28,838 nt of DNA from an uncultured Bacillota bacterium (GTDB lineage: Bacteria; Bacillota; Clostridia; Tissierellales; Tissierellaceae): the NCBI GenBank assembly GCA_937951995.1, contig CALGAG010000251.1, positions 1 through 28,838 of the forward strand, given 5' to 3'. Of this stretch, positions 23,007 through 28,838 are shown one piece after another. Numbering within the stretch: position 1 is the first letter of the stretch; each line of letters opens with the position of its first letter. The translations under genes and the position numbers were made by a program. A model generated the notes under the pieces. That model worked only from the letters and a program-made list of their open reading frames with translations. It did not search any database and had not been told where the DNA came from.

Positions 23007-23402
23007 ATGAGAAATTGGCTACAGAAATTTATGAGGGGAAGGTATGGTGTTGACCAGCTTTCAAACTTCATGGTTACAATTGGTGTGATACTTATACTGG
23101 CAAGCATCCTTACCAGCTATTCCATACTTAACACAGCAGGACTGGTGGTTATTGGACTCAGCTATTTCAGGATTTTCTCAAGGGACATCAACAAGAGATA
23201 CAGGGAAAACCAGAAATTCCTAAAATCCTACCAGCCCATAAAAAACAAGCTATTCAGGTTGAAAAACAGGGCAAGAAACTCAAAGGATTACAAGTATTTC
23301 AAATGCCCCAACTGTGGACAGGAGATGAGAGTCCCCAGGAAGAAGGGAAGAGTCAATATCAAGTGTCCAAAATGCAGTACTTCCTTTGTTAGAAGGACTT
23401 AA
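23007..23402 (+). CDS. Membrane protein with C-terminal zinc ribbon
   Basis: I do not recognise a named family for this 131-aa protein. It has a basic N-terminus, a hydrophobic stretch at about 19-52 that could make two close membrane helices, a very basic middle (about 55-95) and a C-terminal zinc ribbon CPNC (100-103) and CPKC (120-123). The basic segment and ribbon are predicted to be cytoplasmic and could bind nucleic acid, the ribosome or another protein; this is inference. AAGGGGA precedes the ATG. Its own promoter and terminator make it a single-gene unit. Confidence 0.75.
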   Translation: MRNWLQKFMRGRYGVDQLSNFMVTIGVILILASILTSYSILNTAGLVVIGLSYFRIFSRDINKRYRENQKFLKSYQPIKNKLFRLKNRARNSKDYKYFKCPNCGQEMRVPRKKGRVNIKCPKCSTSFVRRT

Positions 23403-23429
23403 AAAGAAACTGAAAGGTTTCTTTTTTTT
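23401..23429 (+). terminator. Terminator after the zinc-ribbon gene
   Basis: AAAAAGAAAC (23401-23410) pairs with GTTTCTTTTT (23417-23426) around TGAAAG and runs into a long T tract. It overlaps the stop codon. Confidence 0.85.
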
Positions 23430-23471
23430 TGCACCTTAATGTGTTATATTGTTATCAGGAGGGATGCTTTA

Positions 23472-24278
23472 ATGGACAAAACCATTGGATTTATTGGATC
23501 GGGAAATATGGGACAGGCCATGATAAACGGGTTGCTTAAATCAGGCCTTGTGGACAAGGAAAGGATTATTGCTTCCGCAAAAACTGAAGGAACAATAAAT
23601 GAAGTAAGTGAAAAGTACGGAATAAAGGTCTATGGTGACAACAAGGAAGTTGCAAAAAGGGCGGATTACCTGATATTGGCGGTCAAACCCTACATGCACC
23701 AGGGGGTTCTTGAGGAAATAAGGGACAAACTTAAGGATGGTCTTATTGTAATGACTGTTGGTGCAGGGATAAGCCTGGAATTTCTCAAGAGGAACCTTCC
23801 TGAGGGAACCAGGTACTTAAAGGCAATGCCCAATACCCCTGCAATGGTTGGAGAAGGAATGACAGCAATTTCAGTTGACCAGGAGTTCGGAAATGTGGAG
23901 CTGGAAGAGATTCTGAGCATATTCAGGACATTTGGGAAGGTCGAGCTTGTTGAAGAAGACAAGATGGACGGTGTTACTGCAGTTGCAGGATCATCCCCTG
24001 CCTATGTCTATATGCTTATTGAGGCAATGGCCGATGCTGCAGTGCTCCAGGGGATTCAGAGAAAGCAGGCCTACACCTTTGCAGCACAGGCTGTTCTAGG
24101 TGCAGCAAAGATGGTTTTGGAGACGGGAATTCATCCTGGAGAATTGAAGGATAAGGTTTGCTCACCTGGAGGAACCACAATTGAGGCTGTAACAACCCTT
24201 GAAAGGGAAGGCTTCAGGTCTGCAGTCATGGAAGCCATGAAAAGCTGTGCGGAAAAGAGTAGGAGCATGAGTAAGTAA
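23472..24278 (+). CDS. proC: Pyrroline-5-carboxylate reductase
   Basis: The 268-aa enzyme reduces pyrroline-5-carboxylate to proline with NAD(P)H. It has the Rossmann start IGFIGSGNMGQAMI (5-18), LAVKP (69-73), MPNTPA (119-124), the AVAGSSPAYVY segment and the ProC signature CSPGGTTIEAVTTLE (230-244). Length is standard. The ATG at 23472 follows AGGAGGG by 8 nt; an ATG 11 codons earlier has no site. The LiaF-like gene starts 13 bp after the stop, so they may be read together, though no functional link is obvious. Confidence 0.96.
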   Translation: MDKTIGFIGSGNMGQAMINGLLKSGLVDKERIIASAKTEGTINEVSEKYGIKVYGDNKEVAKRADYLILAVKPYMHQGVLEEIRDKLKDGLIVMTVGAGISLEFLKRNLPEGTRYLKAMPNTPAMVGEGMTAISVDQEFGNVELEEILSIFRTFGKVELVEEDKMDGVTAVAGSSPAYVYMLIEAMADAAVLQGIQRKQAYTFAAQAVLGAAKMVLETGIHPGELKDKVCSPGGTTIEAVTTLEREGFRSAVMEAMKSCAEKSRSMSK

Positions 24279-24291
24279 GGAGAGGATTGAT

Positions 24292-25014
24292 ATGAAGGGC
24301 AGGTATTTAATAGGTATATTATTGATTCTTGTTGGTGCCGGATTCCTGATGGACCAGTTTGGGATGGTTTCCTTTGGAGAGCTTGTAAGCACTTACTGGC
24401 CAAGCATTCTTATACTGGCAGGTCTATTGGGACTTCTTGACAGGCACTCGTCCACCTTTGGAAACCTTATAGTCATTGCCTTGGGAGTGATATTCCAGCT
24501 GAACAGACTGGATATGCTGGACGGTGATATTTTCAGATATATTTTTCCCGTCATCCTAATTTTTGTGGGTTTGAACTTGTTGGTATCAAAGGGAGAGAAA
24601 AAGGAATACCATGAGTATCACAGGGATACTGACCCGGAGTCGGAAGATTCCAGGAAAAAGGGCGACTGGACAATCACCAGTGAGGATTTCATGGACCGTA
24701 CAGTTCTCATGTCAGGTGTTGACGCCATCAACAGCTCCCAGAACTTCAAGGGAGCAAGGCTGACAGCAATCATGGGTGGAATAGAGCTGGACCTGACCGG
24801 AGCAAACATGGCTGGAGACCATTGCCAGATAGAAGCAACAGCAATAGCAGGCGGGATAGACATTATTGTTCCAAGACACTGGAAGGTGGAAGTTCGAGGT
24901 ACTCCCATATTGGGTGGATATTCAAACAGAACCGGTGTGGTTAACGATCCCTCAGCTCCTGTACTCATAATAAAGGGAGCGGCAATCATGGGCGGCGTGG
25001 AGATTAAGTGGTAA
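24292..25014 (+). CDS. LiaF-like cell-envelope stress protein
   Basis: The 240-aa protein has a LiaF-type N-terminal membrane part with four short hydrophobic segments (about 5-22, 34-50, 56-70, 81-98), a charged linker (100-125) and a C-terminal beta-rich domain with repeated 'A-x-x-G-G-i-x-i' units (AIMGGIELDL 159-168, AIAGGIDIIV 184-193, AIMGGVEIKW 231-240). This is the 'cell wall-active antibiotics response' domain. In Bacilli LiaF inhibits the LiaRS two-component system; no such kinase or regulator gene is next to it here. It sits between proC and a YtrA-type regulator with ABC transporter, which fits an envelope-stress role. The ATG follows AAGGAGAGG. Confidence 0.85.
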   Translation: MKGRYLIGILLILVGAGFLMDQFGMVSFGELVSTYWPSILILAGLLGLLDRHSSTFGNLIVIALGVIFQLNRLDMLDGDIFRYIFPVILIFVGLNLLVSKGEKKEYHEYHRDTDPESEDSRKKGDWTITSEDFMDRTVLMSGVDAINSSQNFKGARLTAIMGGIELDLTGANMAGDHCQIEATAIAGGIDIIVPRHWKVEVRGTPILGGYSNRTGVVNDPSAPVLIIKGAAIMGGVEIKW

Positions 25015-25035
25015 AGAAAAAAATCTAAAAAGCAG

Positions 25036-25077
25036 TTGACAGTATGACAATCCTAGTGTACTATGTAAGTAATACAC
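25036..25077 (+). promoter_or_regulatory. Promoter with overlapping dyad operator of the GntR-ABC operon
   Basis: TTGACA (25036-25041), 17 bp and TACTAT (25059-25064) form a good promoter. A dyad GTGTA-N12-TACAC (25056-25077; 7 of 8 outer pairs complementary) covers the -10 box and start site, an ideal place for autorepression by the GntR protein encoded next. Confidence 0.75.
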
Positions 25078-25108
25078 CAGGATTGTTAATTTTTTTGGAG
25101 GTGAAGAT

Positions 25109-25471
25109 GTGAATTTTGATAGTGGACTTCCAATTTACATGCAGATAGTGGATATAATAAAGACCAGGATAGTCACTGGGATTCTGAAAAATGGAGAAAA
25201 ACTGCCATCGGTTAGAGACCTGGCCACAGAGCTTAAGGTAAATCCAAACACAATTCAGAGGAGCTACGGAGAGTTGGAACGGGAAAAGATTGTATTCACT
25301 CAAAGGGGCATGGGTACCTTTGTTACAGAGGAAAAATCAATATTGGATGGACTTAAGGATACCATGGCCAGAGAGAAGGTTACTTCTTTCATGGAGGATA
25401 TGGAACGTCTTGGATATAGTAGGGCTGATATTCCAGGGATAATTGAAAAGATCATAGTGGAGGGGAAATAA
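25109..25471 (+). CDS. GntR family regulator, YtrA subfamily
   Basis: The 120-aa protein has a winged helix-turn-helix (about 1-72: LPIYMQIVDIIKTRIVTGIL, LPSVRDLATELKVNPNTIQRSY, GMGTFV) and a short helical tail, without the large effector domain of other GntR types. That size and tail, plus linkage to an ABC transporter, define the YtrA subfamily, whose members usually repress their own transporter operon and respond to cell-wall-active compounds. The start is a GTG at 25109 with TTGGAGGTGA upstream; no in-frame ATG fits. Its stop overlaps the ATPase start (TAATG). Confidence 0.92.
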   Translation: MNFDSGLPIYMQIVDIIKTRIVTGILKNGEKLPSVRDLATELKVNPNTIQRSYGELEREKIVFTQRGMGTFVTEEKSILDGLKDTMAREKVTSFMEDMERLGYSRADIPGIIEKIIVEGK

Positions 25472-26166
25472 TGGAGAATATTGTTGAAATAAGAGGACTG
25501 ACAAAGAGATATGACAGGAAAGAGGCTTTAAGAAGCATCGAACTTTCAATAGAGAAGGGAAAGGTAGTGGGTATTCTCGGTCCCAATGGAAGCGGGAAGA
25601 CCACCCTTATAAAGCTGCTTATGGGTTTGCTTCATCCAAACAAGGGAGAAATAAAGATTGATGGGGAAAGTCCTGGAATCCATACAAAGTCGGTCATATC
25701 ATACCTGCCCGATAGAAATTCACTCTACAGCTGGATGACGGTAAAGGACGCACTTCAGATGTATCAGGACTTTTACCAGGATTTTGACGGTAAGAAGGCG
25801 GAAGACCTTCTTCAGTTCATGAAGCTTGAGAGGACAATGAGGGTCAGTGACATGTCAAAGGGCATGAAGGAGAAACTGAACCTGGCACTGGTTCTTTCAA
25901 GAAGGGCAAAGGTATACATCCTGGACGAGCCAATAGCTGGGGTGGATCCTGTTGCCAGGGACCAGATACTGGATGCAATAATAGATAACTACAAAGAGGA
26001 CAGCGCAATGATAATAACCACCCATCTTGTGAGGGACATGGAGAACATTTTCGACCAGGTGGTTTTTCTTGGGGATGGGGAGATAATCCTTTCAGGGGAA
26101 GCAGAGAGTCTAAGGGAAGAAAAGAATATGCAGATTGATGATCTGTACAAGGAAATTTTTGGCTAG
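25471..26166 (+). CDS. ABC transporter ATP-binding protein, YtrB-like
   Basis: The 231-aa ATPase has Walker A GPNGSGKTT (37-45), Walker B VYILDEP (148-154) and the switch histidine in TTHL (183-186). The signature is MSKGMKEKL (128-136) instead of LSGGQ, a change common in the YtrB-type ATPases of this operon class. It drives the permease encoded 11 bp downstream. Its ATG overlaps the regulator's stop codon, so expression is coupled. Confidence 0.93.
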   Translation: MENIVEIRGLTKRYDRKEALRSIELSIEKGKVVGILGPNGSGKTTLIKLLMGLLHPNKGEIKIDGESPGIHTKSVISYLPDRNSLYSWMTVKDALQMYQDFYQDFDGKKAEDLLQFMKLERTMRVSDMSKGMKEKLNLALVLSRRAKVYILDEPIAGVDPVARDQILDAIIDNYKEDSAMIITTHLVRDMENIFDQVVFLGDGEIILSGEAESLREEKNMQIDDLYKEIFG

Positions 26167-26177
26167 GGGGAATATGA

Positions 26178-27020
26178 ATGTTTAAGTATGCAAAATACGA
26201 ACTAAGGGGAACAATGAAGTTCATGATTGGAGCATTAATACTGGCCTTGGGTGCCTCAACAGGCATCCAGCTGTTTTTAATAAGGACAGCCGGCGGCTTG
26301 GGTGGTTCAGGGATGACAGGAATAGTCGAATATGCAGCTACACTAATGCTGGCTCTTGTTTTTGTTGTATTGGGATCAATAGTCGGGGGCATGGTATACC
26401 TGATATCCTCTTACAGGAGAGAGCTTTACGAAGACAGGGGCTACCTGACCTTTTCACTGCCCCTTAGCGGAGGCCAGCTTCTTGGATCAAAGCTTATTGT
26501 GGCCCTGTTCTGGGGAACTGTAATGGGTATATCCATAATCCTTTACAACCTGATATTGGCCCAGATTCTTTTTGGGCATAATCTTCTAGGGGAGATGTGG
26601 AAGATAACTGGACAGATTGACAACTTCGGTTTTCTATTTACTGGGTCTATAATCACCTCCCTGATGGAGAGCGCTGTAACCCTTCTTCTGGTCTACTTTG
26701 CAATAACCGTAAGCAGGGTTAGCATAAAAAGCAGAAAGATAGGAAGTCTTTGGTTTATACTTTTCATCGTTCTCACCAGTCTTGTAACCTATATCCAGGA
26801 ATTAATTGCGAACCACCTGCCAATGTATCTTGACCTTTCAAGGATGGCTATAATCGGCCAGAAGGAAGTCTATATCATGGGGCTAGATTCACAGTTTGGA
26901 GGGACACTGTCCATACGGGGAGTGGTTTCCATACCTGGACTTGTTTTCCAGATTCTTCTTATAGCAGGAGCATTTATTGCAACCTCCTACATGCTGGAGA
27001 AAAAAATCGACATAGTTTAA
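26178..27020 (+). CDS. ABC transporter permease
   Basis: The 280-aa protein has about six hydrophobic helices (roughly 14-32, 50-75, 104-128, 150-175, 188-210, 252-273) and no soluble domain, as expected for the permease of an ABC-2-like exporter. The YRRELYEDRGYLTFSLPLSG segment after the second helix is typical of such permeases linked to YtrA regulators. It forms an operon with the GntR regulator and the ATPase. The substrate is unknown; export of, or protection from, peptide antibiotics is the usual proposal for such operons. Confidence 0.85.
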   Translation: MFKYAKYELRGTMKFMIGALILALGASTGIQLFLIRTAGGLGGSGMTGIVEYAATLMLALVFVVLGSIVGGMVYLISSYRRELYEDRGYLTFSLPLSGGQLLGSKLIVALFWGTVMGISIILYNLILAQILFGHNLLGEMWKITGQIDNFGFLFTGSIITSLMESAVTLLLVYFAITVSRVSIKSRKIGSLWFILFIVLTSLVTYIQELIANHLPMYLDLSRMAIIGQKEVYIMGLDSQFGGTLSIRGVVSIPGLVFQILLIAGAFIATSYMLEKKIDIV

Positions 27021-27031
27021 AAGAATAGTTG

Positions 27032-27091
27032 AACACCCCTTAATGTGGTACAATAAAGTCAGAAAGAGCCATAGTCAGGGGTGTTTTTATG
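27032..27091 (+). promoter_or_regulatory. Hairpin hiding the M48 ribosome site, with an internal promoter
   Basis: AACACCCCT (27032-27040) is the exact complement of AGGGGTGTT (27077-27085), which is followed by TTT and the ATG at 27089. The right arm contains the ribosome site AGGGG. An extended -10 promoter TGG-TACAAT (27046-27054) lies in the loop. Read-through RNA from the ABC operon would form the hairpin (terminator and blocked ribosome site); RNA started at the inner promoter near 27061 would lack the left arm. Confidence 0.6.
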
Positions 27092-28339
27092 AGTAGAAGA
27101 TTGATTGCAACATTAATAGTTTTTTTTATATTGCTGGGAGCCTTTGTATTCACAGTTATAAGGGAAGAGCATAGGAATATGGACCAGCTAGGGAAGGAGT
27201 ATCCGGAGCTTTCTCAGGATGCATATGACCTTAGAAGTGATGCCTTGAAGCTTTGGGCAATAAGGCTACCCCTTGGATTTATCCTGCCGCTTTTGCTTCT
27301 GTCCACCGGCTTTGCCCAAAGGGTGAGCCTCTTTGCAGGTGAAAGGTTTGGTGTGGTGATTTCTGGTCTGTTTGTTGGACTTGCAATTTTTGGGATCATT
27401 TACCTTGTAAACCTACCCTTAAGCTTCTACAGCTCATTTATCCTTAGACACAGGTATGGTTTGACGGACCAGACCCTTTTCAGATGGTTGGAGCTGAGTC
27501 TAAAGGGATTTTTGGTAAACAAGGGGATTCTTGCCCTTTTCATCTGGGTACCCTATATGATAATACAATGGAGGCCTGATGGATGGTGGCTTCCAATGGG
27601 GATTCTGGCAGTGCCCGTAGCCATTTTCATGGTATTCATTTCACCAATTGTCATAGATCCTGTATTCAATACCTATTCCCAACTGCCCCAGGGTCAGCTG
27701 AGGGAGAACATGGAGACCCTTCTCCAGAGAGGGGAAATCGGAGCTGCAGAAATCTATGTTGTTGACAAGAGCAGGGATACAAAGACAATGAATGCATATA
27801 TGACCGGGATCCTTTCCGGAAAGAGGATTGTATTCTGGGACACCACCCTGAACAATCTGGAGGATCAGGAGGTCCTTAGCATAGCGGCCCACGAGATGGG
27901 ACACTATATAAGGGGTCACATCTGGAAGGGGATCCTTGGAGGATCGGTTGGGATATTTCTTGTTCTCTATCTGATGAACCTTTCTGCCAACTGGATACTG
28001 GAGGCATCGGGAGGGGTCTTTGGATTCAGAAACATTTACAACTACGCATCCCTGCCACTACTACTGCTTCTTTTGAACCTCTTTCTTTTTCTTGGAAATC
28101 CTGTTACAAATGGTGTTTCAAGGTATTTTGAAAGGGAGGCAGACCTTTACCAGATATCACTGGCACAGGACCGGGAATCGGCAGTTACTGCCATGACCAA
28201 GCTATATGAAAAGAGCCTTGGGCTTCCTCGACCATCGGAACTGTACAAGTTCTGGTACAGCTCACACCCGCCAATCGAGGAGAGGATAGAGTTCTACAGG
28301 ACAGAGGATTTTCTGACCTTTGGAGGTGAGGAATCATGA
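27089..28339 (+). CDS. M48 family (Ste24/HtpX-like) membrane zinc metalloprotease
   Basis: The 416-aa integral membrane protein has the zinc motif HEMGH (268-272), the third ligand region EREAD (348-352) and the KTMNAYMTG stretch (232-240), all features of the M48/Ste24 peptidases. Hydrophobic helices lie at about 5-23, 58-73, 87-107, 143-160, 168-190, 281-300 and 320-337. The family cleaves membrane or prenylated proteins; bacterial members are thought to act in membrane protein quality control. The ATG at 27089 follows AGGGG by 7 nt. The gene for the PH-like protein overlaps its stop (ATGA). Confidence 0.92.
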   Translation: MSRRLIATLIVFFILLGAFVFTVIREEHRNMDQLGKEYPELSQDAYDLRSDALKLWAIRLPLGFILPLLLLSTGFAQRVSLFAGERFGVVISGLFVGLAIFGIIYLVNLPLSFYSSFILRHRYGLTDQTLFRWLELSLKGFLVNKGILALFIWVPYMIIQWRPDGWWLPMGILAVPVAIFMVFISPIVIDPVFNTYSQLPQGQLRENMETLLQRGEIGAAEIYVVDKSRDTKTMNAYMTGILSGKRIVFWDTTLNNLEDQEVLSIAAHEMGHYIRGHIWKGILGGSVGIFLVLYLMNLSANWILEASGGVFGFRNIYNYASLPLLLLLLNLFLFLGNPVTNGVSRYFEREADLYQISLAQDRESAVTAMTKLYEKSLGLPRPSELYKFWYSSHPPIEERIEFYRTEDFLTFGGEES

Positions 28340-28824
28340 TTTTTATACCTGTACTTTTAGCAGCTGCCCTTCTGGGAGTTTTTGCATATAAAATTGGGCA
28401 TAGGAGAAATGGAAACAAGGGAAGGTCCTGGGCAATAACCCTTATGTCCATTATATTTGGAATAACCGTGCTTGTGGCAGGGATTCTCCTTGTGGTGGTT
28501 CTGGACCCTGATGTCCAGGTGGTGGGAGACAGGATTCAGGTAAGTGGACTTTACAAGAGGGACATCCATCTTGAGGATGTTGAGGATGTAAGTCTTAAGA
28601 AAGAGCTTCCTGTAATCCAGGACCAGGTCAATGGGCTCAGCATCGGAAACACCTTAAGGGGGACCTTCAGGATAGAGGGAGGGGAGATTTCGACCATGTT
28701 TGTCCAGAAAAACACCCCGCCATTTATCCATATCAGGACGGGGGAAAGGTTGTTTGTGATCAATTTCAGGGACTCTCAGGAGACTGAGGACCTTTATGGG
28801 GAGATTATGGAGGAGTTGGAGTAG
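28336..28824 (+). CDS. PH-like domain membrane protein
   Basis: The 162-aa protein has two N-terminal hydrophobic segments (about 2-20 and 34-53) and a beta-rich C-terminal region (about 58-162) that resembles bacterial PH-like domains (DRIQVSGLYKRDIHLEDVEDVSL at its start, FVINFRDSQETEDLYGEI at its end). Its ATG overlaps the M48 stop in ATGA and GGAGGTGAGG lies just before, so both proteins are made together. It may be an accessory of the protease; I know no function. The family call is from the pattern only. Confidence 0.7.
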   Translation: MIFIPVLLAAALLGVFAYKIGHRRNGNKGRSWAITLMSIIFGITVLVAGILLVVVLDPDVQVVGDRIQVSGLYKRDIHLEDVEDVSLKKELPVIQDQVNGLSIGNTLRGTFRIEGGEISTMFVQKNTPPFIHIRTGERLFVINFRDSQETEDLYGEIMEELE

Positions 28825-28838
28825 AAGAAATTCACAAT

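Overview
The window is about 28.8 kb of gene-dense, purine-rich-coding-strand DNA of moderate GC content. Strong GGAGG-type ribosome sites, TTGACA/TATAAT-type promoters, short intergenic gaps, a pyruvate phosphate dikinase close to the Clostridium symbiosum enzyme in its active-site numbering, and in-frame UGA (selenocysteine) codons all point to an anaerobic, fermentative, selenocysteine-using Firmicute of the class Clostridia. No transposases, phage genes, CRISPR arrays, tRNA or rRNA genes were seen.

Layout. Positions 1-1139 hold the 3' end of a dihydrodipicolinate synthase/N-acetylneuraminate lyase family gene and an omega-amidase-like nitrilase, closed by a terminator. Positions 1218-3636 hold a NUDIX hydrolase and the sigma-54 activator AcoR. 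Positions 3746-9980 are a complete acetoin dehydrogenase operon behind a -24/-12 promoter: a Lin0512-family gene, acoA, acoB, acoX, acoC and acoL, then a terminator. AcoR senses the substrate and, with RNA polymerase-sigma54, switches on the TPP-dependent E1 (AcoA/B), lipoyl E2 (AcoC) and E3 (AcoL), which cleave acetoin to acetaldehyde and acetyl-CoA with reduction of NAD+. The acoR terminator contains two direct copies of a TTCCC-N6-GGGAA dyad 22 bp apart at an enhancer-like distance, so it may double as the AcoR binding site.

Positions 9998-13856 hold single-gene units: a 36-aa membrane peptide, a YbaK/EbsC deacylase, an ABC-F ATPase, a corrinoid adenosyltransferase and a small integral membrane export-family protein.

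Positions 13860-15755 (minus strand) are the most unusual part. Two tandem, separately transcribed cassettes each encode a twin-arginine-like lipoprotein of the C-GCAxxG-C-C type with an in-frame UGA at codon 77, followed by a tatA gene coupled through a TAATG overlap. Each UGA is followed at the right distance by a small hairpin with G in its apical loop, as in bacterial SECIS elements. I read this as a duplicated system of an exported selenoprotein with its own TatA.

Positions 16078-24278 hold ppdK, a PLP aminotransferase behind a promoter with a catabolite-response-like box, a Cache-GGEEF diguanylate cyclase, an M20 amidohydrolase, a zinc-ribbon membrane protein and proC. Positions 24292-28824 are an envelope-oriented block: a LiaF-like protein, a YtrA-type GntR regulator with an ABC transporter (ATPase plus permease), an M48 membrane protease whose ribosome site lies in a terminator-like hairpin, and a PH-like membrane protein.
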